DNA of 64,000 bases from Clostridiales bacterium (GTDB taxonomy: Bacteria > Bacillota > Clostridia > Christensenellales > Aristaeellaceae): NCBI GenBank assembly GCA_019419995.1, contig JAHZHZ010000009.1, forward strand, positions 1-64,000, read 5' to 3'. The position numbers and the translations under genes were made by a program. Each line of letters starts with the position of its first letter. Position 1 is the stretch's first letter. Of the stretch, positions 24,989 to 33,834 are shown one piece after another. Under the pieces are notes generated by a model. The model was given only the letters and a program-made list of their open reading frames with translations, was not told where the DNA came from and did no database searches.

Positions 24989-25055
24989 TTGACAAAATCC
25001 AGAGACAGTGCTAAATTATACCCAGACGTTAGCACTCAAGCATAACGAGTGCTAA
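24989..25055 (+). promoter_or_regulatory. Heat-shock promoter with perfect CIRCE operator
   Basis: TTGACA (24989-24994) and TAAATT (25012-25017) at 17 bases form the promoter. The CIRCE element TTAGCACTC-N9-GAGTGCTAA (25029-25055) is an exact match to consensus and overlaps the start of transcription. HrcA, the first gene, binds CIRCE and represses the operon until heat shock titrates GroEL. Confidence 0.96.
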
Positions 25056-25098
25056 CAGTCGAAATAAAAAGAAAAGCTTGCGGAAGGGAGGGAACCCC

Positions 25099-26127
25099 AT
25101 GAAGTTGGATGATCGGAAATTTCTGATACTCCAGGCCATTATAGATGATTACATTACAACGGCGGTGCCAGTGGGGTCCAGAACTATTTCCCGCAAATCG
25201 GGCGTAGGCTTTTCTCCCGCAACCATTCGAAATGAAATGAGCGATCTGGAGGAACTTGGATATCTGGATCAGCCGCATACTTCGGCGGGGCGGATTCCCT
25301 CGGATAAGGCCTACCGGCTGTATGTGGACCATTTGATGAAGGTGGGGAAGCTTTCCAACGATGAGCGGGAGCGGATGCACGACTACATGCAAGCCCGGGG
25401 AGCGCAGGTGGACAGCGTGATTCGCAGCGCGGCCACCATTCTGGCGGATGCCACACAGTACGCTTCAGTGATTGTGGCACCGAAATTGGGAAGCCTGCGC
25501 ATACGGCATATTCAGCTGGTGCCTGTGGCGGAGTGTACGGCGTTGCTCATTATCGTGACCAATCTGGGCATTGTCAAGGATGCCGTGATCAGGATTCCTG
25601 AAGGATTGGGCGCGGACGATTTATACAGTATCTCTCGGATGCTCACCCAGCGCCTGGCTGATAAGCCGCTGGAGGCCGTGCGTCAGACATTTTCAGAGCT
25701 GCTGCGGGAGAATGAGTACAACCGCAGGCTCATGGGCGAGACACTGCGGGTGATTGAAAACAAGATGCAGTCGGAAGATTCCTCTGATGTGGTGGTCATG
25801 GGTAGCTCAAAGCTGCTCAATTACCCCGAATACAGCGATGTGGAGAAGGCTCGAAACTTTCTGGCGGTGCTGGAATCAAAGGATAAAATGCGCCGGCTCA
25901 TCGGCAGTGAAGGTGGCATGGAGGTTACCATCCGCATTGGTGCAGAGAACAACGCGCCTGAGATGAGTGATTGTTCCATCGTTACTGCCCGGTACCGGGT
26001 GGGTGATCAGACTACGGGCACACTAGGAATCATCGGCCCCACGCGAATGAATTACAACAGGGTAATTTCGGTGCTGCAATTCATGAGTCGTGCTGTGAGT
26101 GAACTGCTTACTGACCACAAGCCGTAG
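25099..26127 (+). CDS. hrcA: Heat-inducible transcription repressor HrcA
   Basis: 342 residues from ATG 25099, behind GGGAGGG. The N-terminal winged helix is marked by RKFLILQAIIDDYITTAVPVGSRTI and SPATIRNEMSDLEELGYLDQPHTSAGRIPSDKAYR, the hallmark of HrcA, followed by the GAF-like dimerisation domain ending with MNYNRVISVLQFMSRAVSELL. It represses through the CIRCE element at 25029-25055. First gene of hrcA-grpE-dnaK-dnaJ. Confidence 0.97.
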   Translation: MKLDDRKFLILQAIIDDYITTAVPVGSRTISRKSGVGFSPATIRNEMSDLEELGYLDQPHTSAGRIPSDKAYRLYVDHLMKVGKLSNDERERMHDYMQARGAQVDSVIRSAATILADATQYASVIVAPKLGSLRIRHIQLVPVAECTALLIIVTNLGIVKDAVIRIPEGLGADDLYSISRMLTQRLADKPLEAVRQTFSELLRENEYNRRLMGETLRVIENKMQSEDSSDVVVMGSSKLLNYPEYSDVEKARNFLAVLESKDKMRRLIGSEGGMEVTIRIGAENNAPEMSDCSIVTARYRVGDQTTGTLGIIGPTRMNYNRVISVLQFMSRAVSELLTDHKP

Positions 26128-26171
26128 AATCCGGCGGCGGCAAATAAATGCTCCGGTGAAAGGAAATTGCA

Positions 26172-26765
26172 ATGAAGAACAGGGACAATCAACAAACCAA
26201 TTCCACCGCACAAGAAGCGGTGCAGGAGTCCGCGGCGCCTCAGAACGAGACGGAGGAAGTTATCGTGGAGGAAAAGAGCGCCCAGGAAAATACAGAGGAG
26301 GCCAGCATCGAACAGTGGCAGCAGGCTCTGGAAACGGCAGTCCAGCAGAGGGATGAATATCTGGATTCTCTGCGGCGGACTCAGGCAGATTTTCAGAACT
26401 TCAAGCGCCGGAATCAGACGGCGCGATCGGACGGCTATGAGGATGGCCTTCGGGAAGCGATGACCGCCATGCTGCCGGCCATTGATAATCTGGAGCGGGC
26501 GCTGGACGCGGCCGAAAAGGCAGGTACAGACGATGGTTTCATAGAAGGCGTGAAGATGACGCTTTCCACGCTGATGGATAGCCTAAAGCGCTTCGGCTTT
26601 GAGGAAGTTCCGGCACTGGGCGAGGAATTCAATCCTGAATTACACAACGCCGTGATGCGGGAAGCGGGCGAGACGCCCGGAAAAATTCTGGAGGTATTCC
26701 AGAAGGGTTATCGAGTCAAGGACAAAATCATACGCTACGCCATGGTGAAAGTGTGCGTAGAATAG
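26172..26765 (+). CDS. grpE: Nucleotide exchange factor GrpE
   Basis: 197 residues. An acidic, Gln/Glu-rich disordered N-terminus (1-50) leads into the long coiled coil (LETAVQQRDEYLDSLRRTQADFQNFKRR) and the beta-wing domain with EVPALGEEFNPELHNAV and KGYRVKDKIIRYAMVKV. It releases ADP from DnaK. Confidence 0.97.
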   Translation: MKNRDNQQTNSTAQEAVQESAAPQNETEEVIVEEKSAQENTEEASIEQWQQALETAVQQRDEYLDSLRRTQADFQNFKRRNQTARSDGYEDGLREAMTAMLPAIDNLERALDAAEKAGTDDGFIEGVKMTLSTLMDSLKRFGFEEVPALGEEFNPELHNAVMREAGETPGKILEVFQKGYRVKDKIIRYAMVKVCVE

Positions 26766-26843
26766 GGGTAAACTTCTTTCTCAAATGAGAAGTTTCACAT
26801 ATAAAATAACCGGATAATTCGAGAATTTCAGGAGGATATAATT

Positions 26844-28664
26844 ATGAGTAAGATTATTGGTATCGATCTGGGCACTACAAATTCCTGCGTTGCCGTTATG
26901 GAAGGCGGCGAGCCTGTTGTGATCGCGAACGCCGAAGGCGGACGTACTACGCCCTCTGTCGTGGCCTTTGCCAAGAATGGCGAGCGTCTGGTGGGCCAGG
27001 TGGCCAAGCGTCAGGCGGTTACCAATCCTGATAGAACCATCATTTCCATCAAGCGGCACATGGGTACTGATTACAAAGTAGCGATTGATGATAAGAACTA
27101 TTCTGCTCCGGAAATCAGCGCCATGATTCTGCAAAAGCTGAAGGCAGATGCAGAGAGCTATCTGGGTGAGACGGTGTCTGAGGCGGTTATCACCGTTCCG
27201 GCGTACTTCTCCGACTCTCAGCGTCAGGCTACCAAGGATGCCGGCCGTATTGCTGGCCTGGATGTCAAGCGCATTATCAACGAGCCCACTGCGGCGGCAT
27301 TGGCCTATGGCCTGGACAAGGGCGACGCCCATAAGATTCTGGTATACGACCTGGGCGGCGGTACCTTCGATGTGTCCCTGATGGAAGTGGGCGACGGCAT
27401 CTTTGAGGTTTTGGCCACTGGCGGCGACACCCATCTGGGCGGCGACGACTTCGACCAGCGGCTGATTGACTACATCGCTGATGAGTTCAAAAAGGAGAAC
27501 AGCATTGATCTGCGCCAGGACCGCATGGCTCTGCAGCGCCTGAAGGAAGCGGCGGAAAAGGCCAAGATTGAACTTTCTGGTCTGATGAGTGTTAACGTCA
27601 ATCTGCCCTTTATTACCGCGGACGCTACGGGCCCCAAGCATCTGGACGTGACCATCACCCGGGCCAAGTTCAATGAGCTGACCGCTGATCTGGTGGAAAA
27701 GACTGTTGGTCCTATGAACCAGGCACTGCGCGACGCAGGCGTTACCGCAAGTGAAATTGACAAGGTCATCCTGGTGGGCGGTTCCACCCGTATCCCGGCG
27801 GTTCAGGAAGCCGTGCAGCGCATCACCGGCAAGGAACCCTATAAGGGAATCAACCCCGACGAGTGCGTGGCCGTGGGCGCAGCCATTCAGGGCGGCGTGC
27901 TGGGCGGCGACGTCAAGGACATCGTTTTGCTGGATGTCACGCCCCTGTCTCTGGGCATTGAAACTCTGGGCGGCGTATTTACCCGCCTGATCGAGCGCAA
28001 CACCACCATCCCCGTCAAGCAGACGCAGGTGTTCTCCACTGCTGCAGATGGACAGACCAGCGTGGATGTGCACGTGCTGCAGGGCGAGCGCGAGATGGCT
28101 GCTTACAATAAAACGCTGGGCCGTTTCCAGCTCACGGGCATTGCCCCGGCGCCCCGCGGAGTGCCGCAGATTGAGGTTACCTTTGACATCGATGCCAACG
28201 GCATTGTGCACGTTTCTGCCAAGGATCTGGGCACTGGTAAGGAGCAGTCCATCGCCATTACTGCTTCCTCCAATATGAGCGAGGAGGAGATCAAGAAGGC
28301 TGTGGACGAAGCCGAGAAGTATGCTGCAGAAGATAAGGCCAACAAAGAAAAGATCGAAACGCTCAACCAGGCCGACAGCCTGATCTACCAGACGGAAAAG
28401 ACCATCAAGGATCTCTCCGACAAAATGGATCCTGCGGACAAGGCGCTGCTGGAGAGCGAGGTTGAGAACTTCAAGAAGATTCGCGAGAGCGGCGACGCCG
28501 ATCAGATCAAGCCTGCCATGGAAGAGTTCAGCAAGAAGACCTATGAGGTGTTCGGCAAGATTTATCAGGCACAGGCGGCCCAGCAGCAGGCTGGCGATCC
28601 CAATGCCAATGGCGGTACCAAGGTCAATGATGACGGCACTGTGGATACGGAATTTACCGAGTAA
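26844..28664 (+). CDS. dnaK: Chaperone protein DnaK (Hsp70)
   Basis: 606 residues, slightly short, as in Gram-positive DnaK lacking the insertion of proteobacterial proteins. The ATPase domain starts GIDLGTTNSC and contains the DLGGGTFDVSL and GGSTRIPAVQ phosphate loops. The substrate domain begins at DVTPLSLGIETLGGVF, and a short Gly/Asn-rich tail ends it. It works with DnaJ and GrpE. AGGAGG precedes the ATG. A small stem (AAACTTCT with AGAAGTTT, near 26770-26796) lies between grpE and dnaK. Confidence 0.98.
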   Translation: MSKIIGIDLGTTNSCVAVMEGGEPVVIANAEGGRTTPSVVAFAKNGERLVGQVAKRQAVTNPDRTIISIKRHMGTDYKVAIDDKNYSAPEISAMILQKLKADAESYLGETVSEAVITVPAYFSDSQRQATKDAGRIAGLDVKRIINEPTAAALAYGLDKGDAHKILVYDLGGGTFDVSLMEVGDGIFEVLATGGDTHLGGDDFDQRLIDYIADEFKKENSIDLRQDRMALQRLKEAAEKAKIELSGLMSVNVNLPFITADATGPKHLDVTITRAKFNELTADLVEKTVGPMNQALRDAGVTASEIDKVILVGGSTRIPAVQEAVQRITGKEPYKGINPDECVAVGAAIQGGVLGGDVKDIVLLDVTPLSLGIETLGGVFTRLIERNTTIPVKQTQVFSTAADGQTSVDVHVLQGEREMAAYNKTLGRFQLTGIAPAPRGVPQIEVTFDIDANGIVHVSAKDLGTGKEQSIAITASSNMSEEEIKKAVDEAEKYAAEDKANKEKIETLNQADSLIYQTEKTIKDLSDKMDPADKALLESEVENFKKIRESGDADQIKPAMEEFSKKTYEVFGKIYQAQAAQQQAGDPNANGGTKVNDDGTVDTEFTE

Positions 28665-28797
28665 TGGATTTAATAAAATGACGCGTACGGGGGCAGGGGC
28701 GTACCCTTGCCCCCGTAAACTGAAAATAAAACGGAACGGCGCGAGGCAAAATTGCGGTTGATAAGGAACTGGCGCGCCGTACAAAGAGGGGAGACAT

Positions 28798-29928
28798 ATG
28801 GCAAAGAGAGACTATTATGAGGTTCTTGGCGTGGACAAGAACGCGGATGAGGCAACCATAAAAAAGGCTTACCGCATTCTGGCCAAGAAGAACCATCCCG
28901 ATGTCAACCCCGGAGACAAGGACGCGGAAGAACGGTTTAAAGAAATCAACGAGGCCTATCAGGTGCTTTCCAATCCCCAAAAGCGTGCACAGTACGACCA
29001 GTTTGGTCACGATGGTCCGCAGGGCTTTAATGGCGGCGCCTACAGCGATTTCAGCGGCTTTGGCGGTGGCTTCGGCGGCTTTGAGGACATCTTTTCCACC
29101 ATATTTGGGGGCGCAGGGGCAGGCATGCACAGGAATGGACCTGTGCCCGGCGACGATTTGCGCTACAACTTGGCCATTACCCTGGAGGAAGCGGCTTTTG
29201 GCTGCGAAAAGGAGATCAATCTGGTCCGGGACGAGGAGTGTTCCGAGTGCCGGGGCAGCGGTGCCAAACCTGGCAGCAAGGTGGAGAAATGTCCCGTCTG
29301 CGGCGGCAGTGGGCAGGAGCGGGTAACGCAGAATACGCCGTTTGGACGTATTCAGAATGTGCGCACCTGTTCTAAATGCCGGGGCAGTGGTCAGATCATT
29401 TCCGAACCCTGCACGAAGTGTCACGGGCGCGGCAAGGTTCGCGTGTCTCGCCGCAAGACTGTACGCATACCTGCGGGAATCAACGACGGACAGGTGCTCA
29501 CCATTCGGGGGCAGGGCGGCCTGGGAGAGAGGGGCGGCGCTCCAGGCGATCTGCTGATCGTCATCAGTGTCAAACGCCACAGGCTCTTCCAGAGAGATGG
29601 AGATAACCTCTATATTGAGATGCCTATCACTTTTACACAGGCGGCGCTGGGGGCGGAACTGGATGTACCGACCCTAAAGTCTCCCGTAAAATACCGCTTC
29701 CCCGAGGGAACACAGCCTGGCCAGGTGTTCTGCATCCGGGGAGAGGGCGTGCAGCATTTGCGCGGAAATGGCAAGGGAGATCTGTATGTCACAGCTGTGG
29801 TGGAAATCCCCAAGAAGCTCAGCGAGAAGCAGAAAGATCTGTTGCGGCAGTTTGACGGAACGGTTTCCGGGGGCCAGTATGAAAAGAAAAAGAGCTTCTT
29901 TGATCGGATGAAGGATGCCTTCAGCTGA
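28798..29928 (+). CDS. dnaJ: Chaperone protein DnaJ (Hsp40)
   Basis: 376 residues with the full type I layout: J domain with HPD at 33-35, Gly/Phe-rich region at about 72-108, and zinc domain with four CxxCxGxG repeats (Cys148/151, 165/168, 191/194, 205/208; the last reads CTKCHGRG). Two substrate-binding domains follow. It stimulates DnaK ATPase and delivers substrates. The 130-base gap after dnaK holds a GC-rich hairpin (ACGGGGGCA with TGCCCCCGT) without a T-run, perhaps an mRNA processing or stabilising site. Confidence 0.98.
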   Translation: MAKRDYYEVLGVDKNADEATIKKAYRILAKKNHPDVNPGDKDAEERFKEINEAYQVLSNPQKRAQYDQFGHDGPQGFNGGAYSDFSGFGGGFGGFEDIFSTIFGGAGAGMHRNGPVPGDDLRYNLAITLEEAAFGCEKEINLVRDEECSECRGSGAKPGSKVEKCPVCGGSGQERVTQNTPFGRIQNVRTCSKCRGSGQIISEPCTKCHGRGKVRVSRRKTVRIPAGINDGQVLTIRGQGGLGERGGAPGDLLIVISVKRHRLFQRDGDNLYIEMPITFTQAALGAELDVPTLKSPVKYRFPEGTQPGQVFCIRGEGVQHLRGNGKGDLYVTAVVEIPKKLSEKQKDLLRQFDGTVSGGQYEKKKSFFDRMKDAFS

Positions 29929-29935
29929 TCCCGGC

Positions 29936-29964
29936 TTGCTTTTTTCCCATAAAAATACTATAAT
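29936..29964 (+). promoter_or_regulatory. Internal promoter for prmA-rsmE-mtaB
   Basis: TTGCTT (29936-29941), 17 bases, then a perfect TATAAT (29959-29964). The predicted start near 29971 falls inside the terminator stem that follows dnaJ. Confidence 0.75.
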
Positions 29965-29998
29965 GAATGCGGCGAAGATTAACTTCGCCGCATTTCTT
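29965..29998 (+). terminator. Terminator of the heat-shock operon
   Basis: AATGCGGCGAAG (29966-29977) pairs perfectly with CTTCGCCGCATT (29983-29994), followed by a short T-rich tract. It should end transcripts coming from dnaJ. Confidence 0.78.
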
Positions 29999-30055
29999 AA
30001 TGAAAGAATGCCGGAGTGGGTACGCAATGGAGAGCGTCCGGCGCAAGGAGTCAAA

Positions 30056-31000
30056 ATGGACTGGATGGAAATTACGGTGCTGACCACCACCGCGGGGGCA
30101 GATATGGTGTCCCAAATTCTGATGGATGCGGGCAGCAACGGTACGATGATTGAAGATAAAAACGATGTGGCATTGAACCAGCGGCCTGAGGGGCAGTGGG
30201 ATATCATCGATGAGGCCATTGCCCAGCGCATAGGCGAAGATGTAAAGGTGACCGGCTACTACGAGGTGGATGCAGCCCTCAACGATCGGGTACGTTTTGT
30301 GGAGGGGGAAATCCGGCGTATTCAGAGCATGGATCTGGGCTTTGATGCAGGAAAGTTGGAAATCGTGCGCCAAACCTTCGATGAAGAAGACTGGGCGGAG
30401 AGTTGGAAGAAAGCCTTTAAACCTTTGCGCTTGGGCGCGCATATGGTCGTGCGGCCGGGGTGGACTCAATGTGAGATCCTGCCGGGAGACAAGGTGATTG
30501 AAATTGACCCGGGAATGGCCTTTGGCACGGGTACCCACGAGACCACGGGCATGTGCGTGGAACTAGTGGAAAAATACGTTCGCCCTGGTATGACTGCCAT
30601 TGATGTGGGCACCGGAACGGGTATACTGGCGTTGGCGGCGGCGCACATGGGGGCCAGCGATGTGTTGGCCATCGATATTGACCGAGTGGCCGTGCGGGTA
30701 TGCGCGCAGAATGTGCGCATCAATGGCTTTGAGGGCGTGGTTCGCTGTCAGGCGGGAGATCTTCTTCAGGATGTGCAGGATTGTGCGGATGTGGTCATCG
30801 CCAATATCATTGCAGATGTAATTATTTCCATGGCCGAGCCGGTGAAGAAACATATTGCTGAAGGTGGTATTTTCATCTGTTCTGGCATCTCTTCAGAGCG
30901 TCGTCAGGATGTGTTGGATGCTTTGGCGGCGGCAAGATACGCAATTTTGGATGTAAAAGAAAAGGGCGGCTGGTGTGCTATGGCCGCGAGAAAGATATGA
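30056..31000 (+). CDS. prmA: Ribosomal protein L11 methyltransferase
   Basis: 314 residues from ATG 30056, five bases after AAGGAG; an upstream extension in the same frame would run through the terminator and has no site. The N-terminal L11-binding domain is followed by DPGMAFGTGTHETT (151-164) and the SAM motif IDVGTGTGILALAA (182-195), with NIIADVI as the catalytic NxxxD/N-type loop. PrmA trimethylates L11. The leader (about 30009-30041) can fold a small GCCGGA/TCCGGC hairpin. Confidence 0.95.
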   Translation: MDWMEITVLTTTAGADMVSQILMDAGSNGTMIEDKNDVALNQRPEGQWDIIDEAIAQRIGEDVKVTGYYEVDAALNDRVRFVEGEIRRIQSMDLGFDAGKLEIVRQTFDEEDWAESWKKAFKPLRLGAHMVVRPGWTQCEILPGDKVIEIDPGMAFGTGTHETTGMCVELVEKYVRPGMTAIDVGTGTGILALAAAHMGASDVLAIDIDRVAVRVCAQNVRINGFEGVVRCQAGDLLQDVQDCADVVIANIIADVIISMAEPVKKHIAEGGIFICSGISSERRQDVLDALAAARYAILDVKEKGGWCAMAARKI

Positions 31001-31734
31001 ACTCATTTTATCTGGCAGGCGTCGGCCAGGTGGGCGATGGCATGGAATTGCTGCCCGAGGAAGCAAAGCATGCTGCGCAGGTGCTGCGCCTGCGCCCAGG
31101 AGAAGAAATCTATGCCGTGGATGAGGGCGGTCAGCGCTTTAGTGCCGTGGTGGAACAGATTGACCGGGACGGATGCACGGTGCGCCTGCTGGAGGCGCTT
31201 TCTTCTAACGAAGCGCCGCTGCGGATAACTTTATATCAGGGCTTGCCCAAGGGCGATAAGATGGAGCTGATCGTACAGAAGCTTACGGAACTGGGCGCGA
31301 CGGCCATCGTTCCTGTGAAGATGGAGCGGTGCGTGGTCAAATTGGACGCAAAGGATGGGCTTAAGCGCAGCCAACGCCTTCAGCGGATTGCCCGGGAGGC
31401 GGCCAAGCAGTGCAAGCGCGCCCGTTGTCTGCAGGTATTCCCTCCCCAGACCTGGAAGGAGCTGGAAGGTCAGCTGGCTGCCCACGACCTTTTGCTGGTT
31501 CCATGGGAGGAAGCTGGTGGCCTGGGAATGGCAGAAATGTATAAACAGCGGGCGCAGGTGCGGGATCTAGGCATTGTCATCGGGCCGGAAGGTGGAATGA
31601 GCGCCGAGGAAGTGACAGCTCTGGAAGAATTGGGCGCCCAGGCAATCCACCTGGGTCCCCGGATTCTCCGCACTGAGACGGCTGCGCTGGCCGCTTGCAC
31701 TATGGCCATGCTCCTCTGGGGGGATATGGGATGA
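30997..31734 (+). CDS. rsmE: 16S rRNA (uracil1498-N3)-methyltransferase
   Basis: 245 residues from ATG 30997, overlapping the prmA stop (ATGA). An N-terminal PUA-like domain (HAAQVLRLRPGE near 25-36) precedes the knotted SPOUT domain with the SAM loop IGPEGG (195-200) and LGPRILRTETA (219-229). It methylates N3 of U1498 in 16S rRNA. Confidence 0.95.
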   Translation: MNSFYLAGVGQVGDGMELLPEEAKHAAQVLRLRPGEEIYAVDEGGQRFSAVVEQIDRDGCTVRLLEALSSNEAPLRITLYQGLPKGDKMELIVQKLTELGATAIVPVKMERCVVKLDAKDGLKRSQRLQRIAREAAKQCKRARCLQVFPPQTWKELEGQLAAHDLLLVPWEEAGGLGMAEMYKQRAQVRDLGIVIGPEGGMSAEEVTALEELGAQAIHLGPRILRTETAALAACTMAMLLWGDMG

Positions 31735-33014
31735 AGACGATTGCCGTACATACGCTGGGCTGTAAGGTCAACCAGTACGATACTGAAGCGATGCTGGAAG
31801 CTTTTGAGCGGGCGGGATACCGTGCTGTGCCCATGCAGCAGGACGCTCAGGTCTATTTGATCAATACTTGTACCGTTACTGGAACGGGAGATCAGAAATC
31901 GGAAAAGCTAATTCGCCGCTGTGCTCGCCTGCATCCGAATTGCCACATCGTGGTGGCCGGGTGTCTGGCTCAGCGGGAGGCGAACCGGCTGATGCAGATG
32001 GACAATGTGCGCCTGGTGATCGGTGTGCAGCGGAGGGCACAGGTGGTGGAGCTGTTGGAGGAGGCTGTGGCCCGGGGCGAGTGCATCAATGCCGTCAGTT
32101 CCGTCTCAAAAGCTGGTTTTGAGGAGCTCTTTGTCTCTCGCCACGAGGGAAAGACGAGGGCGACCATGAAGATTCAGGAGGGATGTGACCGCTGGTGTGC
32201 CTATTGCATCATTCCAGCGGTTCGTGGGCCGGTGCGTTCCATGCCTTTGGAAAGCGTGCGGCGTGAAGCTGCGCGCCTGGGAGAGGCGGGCTATCGGGAG
32301 ATTGTGGTTACCGGCATTCACTTGGCCAGTTATGGCAGGGAGAGCGGAGAAACCCTCCTGGATGCCATCCGTGTCGTGCACGATGCGCCCGGAGTGCTGC
32401 GGGTACGGCTGGGTTCTCTGGAGCCGATGACGGTGACGGAGGATTTTGCCCGCGAGTTGTCCCAATTGCCCGGCATCATGCGGCAATTTCACCTGTCTCT
32501 ACAATCGGGTAGTGGGAGCGTGCTGGAACGCATGCGCCGAAGATATACGCCGGAAGAATATCTGCGTGCCTGCGAACGATTGCGAGAATACATGCCCGGT
32601 TGCGCCATTACTACGGATGTGATTGTTGGCTTTCCAGGGGAGACAGCTGAAGAATTTCAACAGACCTTGGACTTTGTGCGCAGGGTGGGCTTTGCTCGTA
32701 TCCATGTATTCCCCTATTCTCGCAGGTCAGGGACCGTGGCAGACCGCATGCCCGATCAGGTGGATGAGGGCCTCAAACATGCCCGGGCAAATCAATTGAT
32801 TGAACTTGGCAACAAATTGGAAGAAAATTACGTCAAAGAACTGATTGGCAGCGTGGAGTCCGTGCTGTTTGAAACGGAAGCGGAAGGCGGCATGTCTGAG
32901 GGCTACACGAGTCAATATGTGCGCGTGCGTGCCAAGGCGCAGCCGGGGAGCATCCACAGGGTGCGCATCACCGCTGCCCGGGGTACCCTGGCGCAGGGAG
33001 AGATTTTGGATTGA
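31731..33014 (+). CDS. mtaB: tRNA t6A37 methylthiotransferase MtaB
   Basis: 427 residues from ATG 31731, overlapping the rsmE stop. The N-terminal domain carries one 4Fe-4S cluster (Cys11 in TLGCKVNQYD, Cys47 in NTCTVT, Cys78 in VAGCLAQR). The radical-SAM cluster Cys152-x3-Cys156-x2-Cys159 (GCDRWCAYCIIP) follows, and a TRAM domain ends it. The TLGCKVN opening and position next to rsmE identify MtaB, which makes ms2t6A37 in tRNA-Lys, and not MiaB or RimO. Confidence 0.95.
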   Translation: MKTIAVHTLGCKVNQYDTEAMLEAFERAGYRAVPMQQDAQVYLINTCTVTGTGDQKSEKLIRRCARLHPNCHIVVAGCLAQREANRLMQMDNVRLVIGVQRRAQVVELLEEAVARGECINAVSSVSKAGFEELFVSRHEGKTRATMKIQEGCDRWCAYCIIPAVRGPVRSMPLESVRREAARLGEAGYREIVVTGIHLASYGRESGETLLDAIRVVHDAPGVLRVRLGSLEPMTVTEDFARELSQLPGIMRQFHLSLQSGSGSVLERMRRRYTPEEYLRACERLREYMPGCAITTDVIVGFPGETAEEFQQTLDFVRRVGFARIHVFPYSRRSGTVADRMPDQVDEGLKHARANQLIELGNKLEENYVKELIGSVESVLFETEAEGGMSEGYTSQYVRVRAKAQPGSIHRVRITAARGTLAQGEILD

Positions 33015-33035
33015 AGGCGGGAGGTGAAAGACGAG

Positions 33036-33368
33036 ATGGACTGCCTGTTTTGTAAAATTATTGCAGGGGAAATTCCTTCTGCAAAGGTATATGAGGATGA
33101 AAAGGTATTTGCCTTTCGTGACATCAATCCTCAGGCACCGGTTCACGTGCTCCTGGTGCCCAAAAAGCACGTGAAGAACATACTGGAGTGCGACGCGGAG
33201 ACGGCGGGCGCGCTGGTAAATGCAATTGATAAAGTGGCAGGCCTGGAAGGCCTGAAGGAAAATGGATTCCGCATCATTTCCAATTGTGGCAGGCATGGTT
33301 GCCAATCGGTGGAGCATTTGCACATCCACCTGCTGGGCGGCGCGCAGCTATCCGAAAGGATGGCTTGA
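33036..33368 (+). CDS. HIT family nucleotide hydrolase (HinT-like)
   Basis: 110 residues from ATG 33036, ten bases after GGGAGGT. The DCLFCKIIAGEIPS opening, VLLVPKKHV and the histidine triad HLHIHLL (His94, 96, 98) are typical of HinT/PKCI proteins, which hydrolyse adenosine phosphoramidates and related AMP conjugates. It usually sits here, between mtaB and rpsU, in Clostridia. Confidence 0.95.
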   Translation: MDCLFCKIIAGEIPSAKVYEDEKVFAFRDINPQAPVHVLLVPKKHVKNILECDAETAGALVNAIDKVAGLEGLKENGFRIISNCGRHGCQSVEHLHIHLLGGAQLSERMA

Positions 33369-33431
33369 TGGGAACCGCGGCGAGTTTCCCTGTTCAAATT
33401 GTGAAATTCTTGAAATTTGCACGGGAATCGC

Positions 33432-33460
33432 TTGACGGTATATACTTTATGCGCTATAAT
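33432..33460 (+). promoter_or_regulatory. Promoter of rpsU
   Basis: TTGACG (33432-33437), 17 bases, TATAAT (33455-33460); it gives a leader of about 60 bases. Confidence 0.9.
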
Positions 33461-33527
33461 AGTCTTTGTGGCGCACCCCATGCTACATTGGCGTATGCCA
33501 GTCCAAACGCGAGGGGAGGGAAAACAC

Positions 33528-33701
33528 ATGTCCGAGGTAAGGATTCGCGAAAATGAATCATTGGAAAGCGCACTTCGCCGTTTCAAGCGCAAGACCGCTC
33601 GTGATGGCATTCTTGCTGAAGCGAGGAAACGTGAGCATTACGAGAAGCCCAGCGTGAAGCGTAAAAAGAAGGCTGAGGCAGCTCGCAAGCGCAAGTATTA
33701 A
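33528..33701 (+). CDS. rpsU: 30S ribosomal protein S21
   Basis: 57 residues, normal length, with the S21 sequence RENESLESALRRFKRK and a Lys/Arg-rich C-terminus ending RKRKY. A GAGGGGAGGG site lies eight bases before the ATG. It has its own promoter and terminator. Confidence 0.97.
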   Translation: MSEVRIRENESLESALRRFKRKTARDGILAEARKREHYEKPSVKRKKKAEAARKRKY

Positions 33702-33709
33702 TTGCCAAT

Positions 33710-33752
33710 GAAAGCCCCTTTGTCCGCAAAGGGGCTGATTTTCTATTTTTTC
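33710..33752 (+). terminator. Intrinsic terminator of rpsU
   Basis: AGCCCCTTTG pairs with CAAAGGGGCT over TCCG, followed by GATTTTCTATTTTTT. Confidence 0.92.
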
Positions 33753-33834
33753 GTAGTTTCAATCGTTTTTTATAATTTTCCGTTTTTTACGGATGTTTGA
33801 TTTGTTTACAACATAAGATAACTGTAGGTGTAAA

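Noticed and set aside
26781..28784. 667-codon open frame on the minus strand opposite dnaK
   Set aside because: It is the mirror frame of a highly biased, GC-rich dnaK; no ribosome site, no recognisable domains, and it runs exactly along the dnaK coding region.
28654..29580. 308-codon open frame on the minus strand opposite dnaJ
   Set aside because: Mirror of dnaJ with its four zinc motifs intact on the plus strand.
29915..30055. Longer PrmA start upstream of 30056
   Set aside because: The extension would be translated through the dnaJ terminator and promoter, has no ribosome site, and is not PrmA-like.
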